Origin: Fibrobacter sp. UWR4
GTDB lineage: Bacteria > Fibrobacterota > Fibrobacteria > Fibrobacterales > Fibrobacteraceae
Direction of reading: 5' to 3'
NCBI RefSeq assembly: GCF_003149045.1
Contig: NZ_QGDU01000002.1
Coordinates: 83,347 to 147,346 of the forward strand
DNA: 64,000 bases
Shown: one piece after another, positions 47,736 through 57,866 of the stretch
Layout: each line of letters begins with the position of its first letter
Numbering within the stretch: position 1 is the first letter of the stretch
Program-made: the position numbers and the translations under genes
The notes under the pieces: model-generated
The model's database searches: none
What the model saw: only the letters and a program-made list of their open reading frames with translations
Told to the model about the DNA's origin: nothing

Positions 47736-48425
47736 CTACTCTTCGGAAATAACCACCAGTTCTATGCGGCGGTTGGCCTTGCGGCCAGCTTCCGTGGAGT
47801 TATCAGCCTTGGGCTGGCTAGGACCATAACCTACAGCGGTAAGGCGTTCTGCAGCAATGCCCTTGCTGACCATATAATCACGGACAGAGTTCGCACGATC
47901 TTCAGAAAGACGCTGGTTCAGTTCATCACTACCGTCGGAACTTGTATGTCCCTGAACTTCTACCTTGGCCTTGGGATTCATTTTCAGCCCCTTGATAGCC
48001 TGGTCCAAAGTATGGAGGGAGCTGGGAACCAGTTCAGCGCTACCAGCCTTGAAAGTAACGCCGGTCAGTTCCGCACGAGTATCATCGAACACCACGGTAA
48101 TGCCGCCGGAACTTGCAGTCTTGGAGACGAAGGGCGTAGTTCCACATTCAAAAGGGCCAGTCAGGCTTTCGCAGAGAATGGTATAGGTATCTTCGCGAGG
48201 AATGAGGAAACCAACTTCACCATACTGGTCGGTAGTGACGGTAATCTGCTTACCCTTATTCTGACCTACGAAAGTCAACTTCTTGTGAGCCTGGGGAACA
48301 TCGTCGTAATTGGTATATGTAATGTTCAGAACGGCATGAGTTTTGTTGGGAGCCAGGTCTTTAGCAAAGGACTGCGCAACAAATGCGGCCAGGGCGACTA
48401 CAGAGCAAATCACAAACTTTTTCAT
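47736..48425 (-). CDS. OmpA-family peptidoglycan-binding protein
   Basis: 229 residues from ATG 48425, preceded by GGAG; the frame reaches 48437. A signal peptide (to about 23) leads to an Ig-like/carboxypeptidase-regulatory-like domain (about 28-110) and a C-terminal OmpA domain (about 118-229): G-S-A-E-L-V-P-S-S-L-H-T-L-D, V-Q-G-H-T-S-S-D-G, N-Q-R-L-S-E-D-R-A-N-S-V and N-R-R-I-E-L-V-V. It would tether the envelope to the wall. The leader holds an AAAACC/GGTTTT hairpin (48440-48455) like that of serC. Confidence 0.88.
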   Translation of the reverse strand: MKKFVICSVVALAAFVAQSFAKDLAPNKTHAVLNITYTNYDDVPQAHKKLTFVGQNKGKQITVTTDQYGEVGFLIPREDTYTILCESLTGPFECGTTPFVSKTASSGGITVVFDDTRAELTGVTFKAGSAELVPSSLHTLDQAIKGLKMNPKAKVEVQGHTSSDGSDELNQRLSEDRANSVRDYMVSKGIAAERLTAVGYGPSQPKADNSTEAGRKANRRIELVVISEE

Positions 48426-48575
48426 CGAAAACTCCATTAAAAACCAAATGGTTTTGTCTTATAAAATCTGCATCAAAAATAATTAAATCCTCATTTTCCG
48501 TCTTTGCAAATTTGATAGGTTATTCTACATTTTACGGCGTTAAAATTCTATTAGGTCTATACCAAGGAGCAACAA

Positions 48576-49616
48576 ATGAACTTCAAGAAACTCGCTGCCG
48601 CCGTTCTGGGATTCGGCCTCGCCACTGCAGCCTTTGCAGCAGACGTCGCAGACAACATGACCCTCAAGGGCAATGTCCAGACCCAGGTCACCAAGTCCCT
48701 GGCAGATGACGACAACAACTTCAGCTCCGGCTGGATCCGTGCCAACATCGGTGGCCAGTACAAGAGCGAAAGCCTGGACGCTACCATCATGATCCGCATG
48801 TTCGGCCCTGAATTCGGTAACGTAATCGAAGGCAAGAACTACGATAAAATCCTTGCTGACCTGTACTGGGTTAACTACAAGTGGAATCTGGGTGCCGACG
48901 ACAAGCTGAACCTGAAGATCGGTCGCTGGAAGACCGACTGGACCTCTTCCCAGTCCACCCACTTCGGTACCTATATCGACGGCCCTCTGAACAAGCGCGG
49001 CCTCTGGATGCGCGACTACAGCCACAACGCTATTGAATTGGGCTGGAAGCACGGTCTCAACAACCTCACCGCAATGGTTGCAGCTATGGATGGCAAGGCA
49101 AACACCGGTTACGTCCGTGTAGAAGACGACCTGAAGTTCACCTTCCCTCTGGAAATGAAGTTCGGCTACCGCGGAAACCTTATTGACGTTGTGCAGAACA
49201 CCACCTATCTCACCCACCGTGTTGCTGCATTCGCAGGTTACACCATTATGCCCAACCTCCGCGTTTATGGTGAATACGGCTGCCTCTACACCGTAGATGA
49301 AGACATCTCCGAGACCGCAAAGAATTACCACGCCCAGGAACTTGGCTTCATGAACAAGGCTGGCAAGATGTTCAACCCGTTCTACATCGGTGTTGAAATC
49401 CCCACCTTCGGCATTCTCACCAACCTGTTTGCAGAAGTGGAATACATCAAGGACCGCGATCAGATTGACCCCAAGAAGCCTGATGCAGACGACTTGGCAT
49501 GGACTGTAGCTCTCGTAAAGACCGTTGGCAAGTCTAAGCTCCAGTTCAGCGTCTACAGCGAAGAAACCTTGAGCGACGTAGGCATGGCATTCCGCCTGAC
49601 CACTACCATCAAGTAA
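48576..49616 (+). CDS. Porin-like outer-membrane protein
   Basis: 346 residues with a signal peptide (cleavage A-F-A-A near residue 22). The mature chain alternates in strand pattern with basic residues such as K-L-N-L-K-I-G-R-W-K-T-D-W, as in pore-lining strands, and ends M-A-F-R-L-T-T-T-I-K. There is no plug motif or POTRA domain, so a general or specific porin is the best guess. AAGGAG precedes ATG. Strong codon bias suggests high expression. Confidence 0.7.
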   Translation: MNFKKLAAAVLGFGLATAAFAADVADNMTLKGNVQTQVTKSLADDDNNFSSGWIRANIGGQYKSESLDATIMIRMFGPEFGNVIEGKNYDKILADLYWVNYKWNLGADDKLNLKIGRWKTDWTSSQSTHFGTYIDGPLNKRGLWMRDYSHNAIELGWKHGLNNLTAMVAAMDGKANTGYVRVEDDLKFTFPLEMKFGYRGNLIDVVQNTTYLTHRVAAFAGYTIMPNLRVYGEYGCLYTVDEDISETAKNYHAQELGFMNKAGKMFNPFYIGVEIPTFGILTNLFAEVEYIKDRDQIDPKKPDADDLAWTVALVKTVGKSKLQFSVYSEETLSDVGMAFRLTTTIK

Positions 49617-49797
49617 TCGCAAGCTTTTTCCTTTTAGGCACAGATTTCGCTTTATTTTAGCAAACCGTTGGTTTTCACCAGCGGTTTGTTTCATTTTTAA
49701 ACACAGGACGAACAAGCCTGCTTCAACATTTCAAAAATAAACACTCGAAGCCTGTCTAAAGCGGCATTTTTAGGCTAATTTCAGCATTTTTCATTAT
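49617..49797. other. Spacer before groES; no CIRCE operator
   Basis: A CAAACCGTTGGT...ACCAGCGGTTTG hairpin (about 49661-49688) followed by TTTCATTTTT can end the porin transcript. I looked for the CIRCE inverted repeat (TTAGCACTC-N9-GAGTGCTAA) and found none. Confidence 0.5.
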
Positions 49798-49826
49798 TTG
49801 GCAGTTGGCATAAATCTTGCTAAATT
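49798..49826 (+). promoter_or_regulatory. Promoter of groES-groEL
   Basis: TTGGCA (49798-49803), 17 nt, TAAATT (49821-49826): a housekeeping-type promoter giving a leader of about 55 nt. Confidence 0.55.
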
Positions 49827-49886
49827 GTGGGCGAAAATCAAAAAAGGTCCAGTTGGACTCAAACAATTAAACAAAGGATAAGCAAA

Positions 49887-50168
49887 ATGATCAAGCCTTT
49901 AGCAGATCGAATCGTTGTAAAGCCGGCCGAAGCCGAACAGAAGACCTCTTCCGGTCTCTTCATCCCCGATAACGCAAAGGAAAAGCCGATGCAGGGTAAG
50001 GTCGTGGCAGTGGGCCCGGGCCGCAAGACCGAAGCTGGCGAAACTGTCGCCATGGAAGTCAAGGTTGGCGACGTGGTCCTCTACGGCAAGTACAGCGGTA
50101 CCGAAATCTCCGTTGACGGCGAAAACTACCTGATCGTTAAGGAATCCGACATCTTCGCTACTCTTTAA
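49887..50168 (+). CDS. groES: Co-chaperonin GroES
   Basis: 93 residues from ATG 49887, preceded by AAAGGATAAG; an upstream in-frame extension of 20 codons has no support. The chain opens [10 protein letters not shown], has the mobile loop [11 protein letters not shown], and G-K-V-V-A-V-G-P-G and [10 protein letters not shown]. It caps the GroEL ring. groEL follows after 109 bp that contain an opposed heptad array, an unusually long gap for this pair. Confidence 0.97.
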   Translation: MIKPLADRIVVKPAEAEQKTSSGLFIPDNAKEKPMQGKVVAVGPGRKTEAGETVAMEVKVGDVVLYGKYSGTEISVDGENYLIVKESDIFATL

Positions 50169-50170
50169 GA

Positions 50171-51909
<1,739 letters not shown>

Positions 51910-51960
51910 TAGCCCCGTCGCAGGCCTAGCCCGCGACACCTAAGGATTTCTCCTTATGGA

Positions 51961-51997
51961 AAACACCCTGGTTCGAAAGAACCGGGGTGTTTTTTAT
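51961..51997 (+). terminator. Terminator of groES-groEL
   Basis: ACACCCTGGTTC pairs with GAACCGGGGTGT (one mismatch) around a GAAA loop; T6 follows. Confidence 0.93.
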
Positions 51998-52030
51998 TTC
52001 AAGATTTGTACTTCCGCGTCAGCTCAAGAC

Positions 52031-52066
52031 AAAAAGAAAGCCCCCATGTTCAATGGGAGCTTTTTA
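52031..52066 (-). terminator. Terminator of the class A PBP gene
   Basis: On the minus strand AAAGCTCCCAT/ATGGGGGCTTT pairs with one mismatch and is followed by CTTTTT. Confidence 0.8.
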
Positions 52067-52090
52067 ACGTCTGAATAAATCAGACGTAGA

Positions 52091-54388
52091 CTAGAACATC
52101 TTTCTAGCAGACTTCTTGCCACCTGCAGCAGGAGTAGAAGTAGTAGCGTTTCTATTACTGAAGAGCGTTGCATCATCAGAAGACTTTGTACGGACTTCGT
52201 AATGGTTACCATCGCACTTTTCGGTAGGAGCGCCGGAGAGATACAGGCAGTAAGTCTTTTCGGAGCAGAACTCACCAGCAGTCTTGCCAGTTGCGTTGCA
52301 AATACCCTTGCCGATCACGCCTGCAGGAGTCTTGAAGCCTTCCATGGGAAGATCCTTATGAAGCTTCTTCATGACGGCAATCCAGACCGGAAGAGCATCT
52401 TCGGTACCCGTATGGCCCGGGCCCATGGACTGAGGATTGTCGATACCGACCCAAACACCCATGGTGTAACGCTTGGTAAAGCCAATGTACCAAGCATCGG
52501 TATAGTCGTTGGAAGTACCGGTCTTACCACCGCTAGGATGATGGAAGCCACCGTTATAGACGCGAGCTGCAGTACCACGAATATTCACGTCCTTCAGCAT
52601 ATCGATCATGATATATGCCGCAGCAGGATTCAGGACTTCGTGTTCCACCTTGGAGCTCTTTTCAATTACTTCGCCATGCTTGTCTACAATAGATTCGATC
52701 ATGTAAGGTTCCAGACGGTTACCGCCATTGGGGAACACCGTATAGGCGCAGGTCATTTCCATAAGAGTTGCTCCGATGGAACCTAGAGCCATACTGGGAA
52801 CAGCTGTCAGAGGAGCTTTCTGGATACCGAACTTGCGGGCGTAGTTCACCACGTTTGCAAGACCGTACTTCTGGGCGGTAAGAATGGCAGGGAGGTTCTT
52901 GGACTTGTACAGAGCACGACGGAGAGTCATCATGCCTTCGAAGTCATGTTCGAAGTTGGCCGGACGCCAGATTTGCTTTTCAGCCTTGCCGTTCACAATC
53001 TTGTCCTGATCCTGAATGGTAATAGGTGCATCGTTCACAGAGTCGCAAGGACTTGCACCACTGGAAATTGCAGTGGAGTAAACGATAGGCTTGAAGGAAG
53101 AACCCGGCTGACGGAGGGACTGGACGGCGCGGTTCCAACGAGACTTATTCCAGTCACTACCACCCACCATGGCGCGGATTGCGCCAGTTTCGTTTTCCAC
53201 CAGGACAGCGGCAATTTCGGCATCATGATAGATCAGGCTATCCGGCATGCGACCGCGTTTTTCTTCGTAATTCTTCTTAACGATGGCGAACAGGCTATCG
53301 AAATGAGCCACAACGCTATCTTCCGGCATGTCAAATTTCTTGGCCATGCCGAACTTACGGGTAAAGCGATACTTGATGCGACGACGAACCTTGGTGACCT
53401 GGGCCAGGGCTGCACTATCGGCGAAAGCCTGAATTTCCGGGTCAATGGTACTATTGATGGAAACGCCATCTGCATAGAGGGAATTTTCACCGTACTTCTT
53501 TTCCATGTATTTACGAATTTCTTCGTAGAAGTAGAGGCCAGCACCCGTTTCAATCTGCTTGGGAGCCAGGGTAATGGGAGTCTTGATATATTCGTGGTAT
53601 TCGTCGTTATTAATATAGCCAGCATCACGCATTGCATATAGAACCGTATTACGACGTTCCAGGGATGCCTTAGGATGCTTATCCGGACGATAGGCTTCCG
53701 GACGCTGAAGCATACCGGCGAGAACAGCATATTCCGGAATAGTCAGGCTGTCCAGGGACTTACCGAAATAGAATTTACCTGCAGCCTGGAAACCATAGTT
53801 TCCGCCAGACAGGTAGACTTCGTTCATATAGAATTCAAGGATTTCTTCCTTGGTGTAGGTCTGTTCAATACGGATCGCCGTCATCATTTCCTTGATCTTA
53901 CGGGCAAGGGAACGTTCCGGAGTCAGGAACAAAAGCTTAGTCAACTGCTGAGTCAAGGTGGACGCACCGCGGAGTTTGCCGCCCTTAGCAACCTTTTCCA
54001 GGATAGCGGAAGGGATCGCCCACACGTTCATGCCCCAATGGCTATAGAACACTCGGTCTTCCGTAGCCATCACCGCATGAATTGCATTCTTGGGAATGGA
54101 ATCGAAAGGAGTCCATTCACGGCGTTCCACGAAATACTCGTGGGCAACATCGCCGTTCATGTCGTAAATCTTGGTCACCAGCTTGGGATTGATCTGTTCC
54201 AGCTGAGTCAGGGACGGAAGTTCCGGTGCATAATGGTTGTATACGACAACCGCACTGATAATCACGGCCAGAACCGGGACCTCAAAAATGATAAGCCACT
54301 TGATGACTTTCTTGTCAGTGAACCATCCCTTCAGAGTGACCTTCAGGGTGTTCAGGACTTTCAACAGAATTGGTTTAATCTTGTTCAT
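52091..54388 (-). CDS. Class A penicillin-binding protein (PBP1A-type)
   Basis: 765 residues from ATG 54388, where a short basic segment leads into one membrane helix (about 30-50); a TTG start at 54418 is unlikely. The GT51 glycosyltransferase has catalytic Glu in A-T-E-D-R-V-F-Y-S-H-W-G and T-L-T-Q-Q-L-T-K. The transpeptidase has S-S-F-K (S-x-x-K), K-S-K-N (S-x-N) and G-K-T-G-T-S. It polymerises and cross-links peptidoglycan. A Cys-containing tail (F-C-S-E-K-T-Y-C-L) and a Ser/Thr-rich basic end follow. Confidence 0.95.
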   Translation of the reverse strand: MNKIKPILLKVLNTLKVTLKGWFTDKKVIKWLIIFEVPVLAVIISAVVVYNHYAPELPSLTQLEQINPKLVTKIYDMNGDVAHEYFVERREWTPFDSIPKNAIHAVMATEDRVFYSHWGMNVWAIPSAILEKVAKGGKLRGASTLTQQLTKLLFLTPERSLARKIKEMMTAIRIEQTYTKEEILEFYMNEVYLSGGNYGFQAAGKFYFGKSLDSLTIPEYAVLAGMLQRPEAYRPDKHPKASLERRNTVLYAMRDAGYINNDEYHEYIKTPITLAPKQIETGAGLYFYEEIRKYMEKKYGENSLYADGVSINSTIDPEIQAFADSAALAQVTKVRRRIKYRFTRKFGMAKKFDMPEDSVVAHFDSLFAIVKKNYEEKRGRMPDSLIYHDAEIAAVLVENETGAIRAMVGGSDWNKSRWNRAVQSLRQPGSSFKPIVYSTAISSGASPCDSVNDAPITIQDQDKIVNGKAEKQIWRPANFEHDFEGMMTLRRALYKSKNLPAILTAQKYGLANVVNYARKFGIQKAPLTAVPSMALGSIGATLMEMTCAYTVFPNGGNRLEPYMIESIVDKHGEVIEKSSKVEHEVLNPAAAYIMIDMLKDVNIRGTAARVYNGGFHHPSGGKTGTSNDYTDAWYIGFTKRYTMGVWVGIDNPQSMGPGHTGTEDALPVWIAVMKKLHKDLPMEGFKTPAGVIGKGICNATGKTAGEFCSEKTYCLYLSGAPTEKCDGNHYEVRTKSSDDATLFSNRNATTSTPAAGGKKSARKMF

Positions 54389-54514
54389 GATTCCATCATG
54401 GAAAAAAAGTTGGTCCAAAAATAGCTTTTTATATGGAGTCCCTTGCGAGGAAGCTCTTCAAAAAGGGCTATTTAGCCCTCCAAAAAAAAATTAAAGTTTT
54501 TTACGAAATCACCC

Positions 54515-54542
54515 TTGACAAATATTTGTGGTTATCTATATT
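54515..54542 (+). promoter_or_regulatory. Promoter of tRNA-Arg(ACG)
   Basis: Consensus TTGACA (54515-54520), 16 nt, TATATT (54537-54542). Confidence 0.85.
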
Positions 54543-54581
54543 TGGGCACGTTGAAAGCGAAAGCGAACAACAAACAAAAAT

Positions 54582-54655
<74 letters not shown>

Positions 54656-54657
54656 CG

Positions 54658-54692
54658 AAAGAGACTTAACGAAAGTTAGGTCTCTTTTTTTT
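54658..54692 (+). terminator. Terminator of tRNA-Arg(ACG)
   Basis: AAAGAGACTTAAC pairs with GTTAGGTCTCTTT around a GAAA loop (one mismatch), then a T-run. Confidence 0.92.
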
Positions 54693-54945
54693 ATTTTTCG
54701 ATTTCTTTTCTCCGAAAAATCTGTAGATAAAATTTTTCGTTTTATACGCAAAACGAACCCCTTTCGTTCCTTGTAAAACATCCATCAGACTTCAGTTCTA
54801 TTTCATTCGTTTATGCAAAAAAGTTAACACAAATTAACAGAAAAAGCAAACTGTAGTTCTCTTCGTTTCTAACCTATTTTTGTATTTTTCGCCCCGTGGT
54901 TTTGTGGTGAAATTCATTAAACAATGATTCATCAAGGGATGAAAA
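54693..54945. other. AT-rich spacer before the XRE regulator
   Basis: About 250 bp without a plausible gene on either strand. It is strongly AT-rich. It must hold the promoter of the regulator; TTTTGTATTTTT near 54880 is a possible -10 area, but I cannot place it with confidence. Confidence 0.4.
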
Positions 54946-55221
54946 ATGGAGTACAAAGAGCAAGTGCTGCGAAAGGTTTTCCAGCACATTTTCCTAGCCC
55001 GTAGACACGATAAAGGCCTCACTCAAAACGGACTTTCCGAAATTTCCAACATTACAAGACAATTTATATCCCAAGTGGAAAGCGGGAAGAGACAGCCATC
55101 CGTCATGACCTTGTGCAATCTGGCTACCGCAACCGGAATGTCGATTTCTCAGCTTTTTGAAGAAATTGACAAACTCTACATGCAGTACGACCGTCCTGAC
55201 CGAGGCGAAAAGCACCCTTAA
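54946..55221 (+). CDS. XRE-family transcriptional regulator
   Basis: 91 residues. A Cro/CI-type helix-turn-helix fills residues about 10-70: L-A-R-R-H-D-K-G-L-T-Q, then I-S-N-I-T-R-Q-F-I-S-Q-V-E-S-G-K-R-Q-P as the recognition part and L-A-T-A-T-G-M-S-I-S-Q-L-F. A short charged tail follows, with no effector domain. AAGGGATG lies before ATG. It may regulate itself or nearby genes; no operator was identified. rlmN starts 34 bp after its stop from its own promoter. Confidence 0.92.
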   Translation: MEYKEQVLRKVFQHIFLARRHDKGLTQNGLSEISNITRQFISQVESGKRQPSVMTLCNLATATGMSISQLFEEIDKLYMQYDRPDRGEKHP

Positions 55222-55246
55222 CAAAAAACTTAAAATTTACTATCTT
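55218..55246 (+). promoter_or_regulatory. Promoter of rlmN (leaderless arrangement)
   Basis: TTAACA (55218-55223), 17 nt, TATCTT (55241-55246), 9 nt before the rlmN ATG. The -35 box overlaps the stop codon of the XRE gene. Confidence 0.7.
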
Positions 55247-55255
55247 TGCGCCACT

Positions 55256-56380
55256 ATGGAATGGCAGCGCAATATCAAAACATTGACGGAAGACGAGATC
55301 AAGGCTTGGCTTCGTGAAGTGGACGAGAAACCGTTCCGTGCCGAACAAATCCAGAAATGGCTTTTTTGCCAGCAGGTCAAATCTTTCGACGAAATGTTGA
55401 ATATTTCCCCTGCTCTCCGCGAAAAGTTAGCAAAGCAATTTGAACTTAGGTCCCTCAAGGAAGACCAGCACATGGTCTCCGTCGATGGTACCGTCAAGTG
55501 GCTTTTCGAAACCTGGGACGGACACCACATTGAAACCGTGATGATTCCCGCCAATGGCCGTTTTTCCGTGTGCGTATCCACTCAGGTGGGTTGCGCCATG
55601 AATTGCGCATTCTGCCGAACCGCAAAGATGGGCTTCTTCCGCAATCTGGAAGCAGGCGAAATCCTTGAAGAGATTATCAACGTCAACTGGTACCTGAAAG
55701 AAAACAACATCTTCAATAACGAAGGTGAAATTGCCCAGGTCACCAACATCATCTTCATGGGTATGGGTGAACCTCTGAACAACCTGGAAAACGTGCATCG
55801 CGTTTGCTGCACCCTGCATAACCAGAAACTGTTCAATATGGGTTCCAAGCGCATGACCGTCAGCACCTCAGGCGTTGTACCCCGCATCAAGGAACTGGTG
55901 GATCGCAATACTCCCTGCTGTCTTGCAATCAGCCTAAACAGCACCAACAACGAGTATCGTTCCTCCGTCATGCCGGTGAACAACATCTGGCCCATCGAAA
56001 AGCTTTTGGAAGCAGTGGACGAATACATCCGCCGCACCGACAATTACGTCACTTTTGAATTTGTGTTGATCCAGAATATTACCTGCACTCCCAAGGCCGC
56101 CAAGGAACTTATCCGCATTTGCGCGCCTCGCCGTGTAAAGGTAAACGCCATTATCTTAAACGATGGCGACGATCCCACCCTGCACGCCCCCACTCCCGAA
56201 GAAGTGGATACTTTCCTCGCCGCGGTGCGTGCGGCCCAGATCCAGATCACCATCCGTACCGCACGAGGCAGAGACATTCTCGCCGCCTGCGGACAGCTCG
56301 CTTACAAGAAGAAGAAAAACGATCAGGAAGAATTCCAGAAAGGCGCAAGCCTTCCTGACGCAACACCCCGATCCAACTAA
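55256..56380 (+). CDS. rlmN: 23S rRNA/tRNA adenine-C2 methyltransferase RlmN
   Basis: 374 residues from ATG 55256; the frame is open further upstream inside the XRE gene. A radical SAM enzyme methylating A2503 of 23S rRNA and A37 of some tRNAs. The cluster motif C-A-M-N-C-A-F-C, the second conserved Cys in I-L-A-A-C-G-Q-L, G-M-G-E-P-L-N-N and T-V-S-T-S-G-V-V-P are present. The N-terminal K-P-F-R-A-E-Q-I-Q-K-W-L substrate-binding part is also typical. The last 25 residues are a charged extension. Confidence 0.96.
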   Translation: MEWQRNIKTLTEDEIKAWLREVDEKPFRAEQIQKWLFCQQVKSFDEMLNISPALREKLAKQFELRSLKEDQHMVSVDGTVKWLFETWDGHHIETVMIPANGRFSVCVSTQVGCAMNCAFCRTAKMGFFRNLEAGEILEEIINVNWYLKENNIFNNEGEIAQVTNIIFMGMGEPLNNLENVHRVCCTLHNQKLFNMGSKRMTVSTSGVVPRIKELVDRNTPCCLAISLNSTNNEYRSSVMPVNNIWPIEKLLEAVDEYIRRTDNYVTFEFVLIQNITCTPKAAKELIRICAPRRVKVNAIILNDGDDPTLHAPTPEEVDTFLAAVRAAQIQITIRTARGRDILAACGQLAYKKKKNDQEEFQKGASLPDATPRSN

Positions 56381-56415
56381 ATCGAATATTATTCGAAACT
56401 AAAGGAAGGTAATTA

Positions 56416-57036
56416 ATGTTAACGCAAAACCTCCCCGAATTCTGGGACAATCTCTACGCCGATGGCAAGGATTACTGGAATACCAAGAAGGCAACTCCGG
56501 CCCTTCTTGAATTCTTCAAGAACCCCGCTTGCCCCGCCACCGGGTCCGTTCTGGTTCCCGGCGCTGGCTTTGGCTATGACGCCGAAGCATGGGCTTTGCG
56601 TGGTCACGACGTGCTGGCAGTTGACTTTGCCCCCACCGCCGTTGACGAACTGGACCACCTGAGCCGCAAGCACAAGAACTTGCGCTCTCTGGACCTGGAT
56701 TTGTTTACCCTCTCCCCCAAGGACCAGAAGCGCGGAGGCCAGCAGTTCGATATCGTTTACGATTACTGCACTTTCTCCGCAATTCATCCGGGTCGTCGTG
56801 ACGAATTCTTTGAAGTCTGCTACAAGATGCTGAAGGACGACGGTCTCCTGATTTCCCTCATGTATCCCCTGACCAGCGGCAACACCCTGCAGGGTCCCCC
56901 GCACTGCACCAGCGAAGGCGAACTGATGGCTCGTCTGGACGGCGTATTCGATATCGTGGACCGCATTCCTGCAGTGAACAGCCTCCCCGGCCGTGAAGGC
57001 AAGGAAGAATTCTGGCTCCTGAAGAAGTGCCTGTAA
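56416..57036 (+). CDS. TPMT-superfamily SAM-dependent methyltransferase
   Basis: 206 residues. The start F-W-D-N-L-Y-A-D-G-K-D-Y-W and the SAM motif V-L-V-P-G-A-G-F-G-Y-D-A-E-A-W-A-L-R-G-H-D-V-L-A-V-D-F match the thiopurine/thiol methyltransferase superfamily. F-D-I-V-Y-D-Y-C-T-F-S-A-I-H-P motif III-like and Y-P-L-x-S-G follow. In bacteria such enzymes methylate thiols, tellurite/selenium compounds or halides; the substrate here is unknown. AAGGAAGG precedes ATG. It lies 35 bp after rlmN and may share its transcript. Confidence 0.88.
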   Translation: MLTQNLPEFWDNLYADGKDYWNTKKATPALLEFFKNPACPATGSVLVPGAGFGYDAEAWALRGHDVLAVDFAPTAVDELDHLSRKHKNLRSLDLDLFTLSPKDQKRGGQQFDIVYDYCTFSAIHPGRRDEFFEVCYKMLKDDGLLISLMYPLTSGNTLQGPPHCTSEGELMARLDGVFDIVDRIPAVNSLPGREGKEEFWLLKKCL

Positions 57037-57087
57037 CGACCGCTCACGCTAGAGTTTGAAAAAAATCTCGCAAGCGTTTGCTCTTAC

Positions 57088-57119
57088 AAAGAGGCCCTGG
57101 TTTTACCAGGGCTTCTTTG
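57088..57119 (+). terminator. Terminator of the methyltransferase gene
   Basis: GCCCTGGT/ACCAGGGC perfect 8-bp stem, TTT loop, with flanking AAAGA/TTCTTT. Confidence 0.8.
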
Positions 57120-57158
57120 TTCACAAGGCTATTCAGCCAAACGCCATTTTCCCCCTGG

Positions 57159-57186
57159 CCCCTAGTCACTAGAACCTAGTCCCTCT
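57159..57186 (+). repeat. Short decayed heptad-like array before the YchJ-like gene
   Basis: CCTAGTCACTAGAACCTAGTCCCT contains CCTAGT twice, 14 nt apart (2 x 7). It resembles the arrays at 41242, 50171 and 57742 but is much shorter. Confidence 0.45.
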
Positions 57187-57242
57187 CATTATTATTCTAT
57201 CTTTTTTCTGTATATTTTTCACCCCTTTTTATCGAGGTTATT

Positions 57243-57737
57243 ATGGCTGATTTATGTCCCTGCGGTTCCGGTAAGGAATATTGCGAATGCTGCGAACCTA
57301 TCATCAAGCAGACTGCTCTTGCTGCTTCTCCCGAAGCACTGATGCGTTCTCGCTACACTGCATATGCCAAGCACGAAATTGCATGGTTGAAGGAATCCCT
57401 GGAAGCTACTCAGCGTTCCGACTTTGACGAAGCAAGCGTCGAAGCATGGAGCCGCGAATCCGAATGGCTGGGCATCGAAATCAAGCAGACCAAGACCGAA
57501 GAAGAAAAGAACATCGGTTGGGTCGAATTCGTTGCAAAGTTCAAGCAGGGCAACATCACCCGCGACCATCACGAACTGGGCGAATTCCACAAGGTTGGCG
57601 GCGCATGGTTCTTCTATGACGGCCGAGCAGTCAAGCAGGAAACCATCCGCAAGACTGGTCCGGATGTTGGCCGTAACGATCCGTGCCCCTGCGGTTCCGG
57701 CAAGAAGTACAAGAAGTGCTGCGGCGCTGGTAAGTAA
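57243..57737 (+). CDS. YchJ/UPF0225-like protein with two SEC-C zinc motifs
   Basis: 164 residues. Each end carries a SEC-C metal-binding motif ([13 protein letters not shown] at 5-17; [13 protein letters not shown] near 149-161). Between them L-M-R-S-R-Y-T-A-Y and F-V-A-K-F-K are typical of the YchJ family, an NTF2-like fold of unknown cellular role. GAGG precedes ATG. It lies before argC, separated by the opposed heptad array. Confidence 0.92.
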   Translation: MADLCPCGSGKEYCECCEPIIKQTALAASPEALMRSRYTAYAKHEIAWLKESLEATQRSDFDEASVEAWSRESEWLGIEIKQTKTEEEKNIGWVEFVAKFKQGNITRDHHELGEFHKVGGAWFFYDGRAVKQETIRKTGPDVGRNDPCPCGSGKKYKKCCGAGK

Positions 57738-57741
57738 TTTA

Positions 57742-57849
57742 AGTGATTAGTGCTAGTGGTTAGTGATTAGTGCGCGCAAAGCGCTTATATCAAGTGGCGC
57801 AGCCACGACTATTTAAACTAACCACTGTTTACTGTTCACTAACCACTTT
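57742..57849. repeat. Opposed heptad arrays between the YchJ-like gene and argC
   Basis: The left arm (about 57742-57772) is built from GTGATTA-type 7-mers with one 6-mer; the right arm (about 57815-57848) reads CACTGTT TACTGTT CACTAAC CACTTTT after AAACTAAC. Two small hairpins sit between (GCGC-CAAA-type at 57773-57784 and GTGGCGCAGCCAC at 57794-57806). The design matches 50171-50258. Confidence 0.75.
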
Positions 57850-57866
57850 TTCGAAGGAGTATTGCA

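Noticed and set aside
49617..49886. CIRCE (HrcA) operator before groES
   Set aside because: The TTAGCACTC-N9-GAGTGCTAA inverted repeat was looked for and not found; only an ordinary promoter is present.
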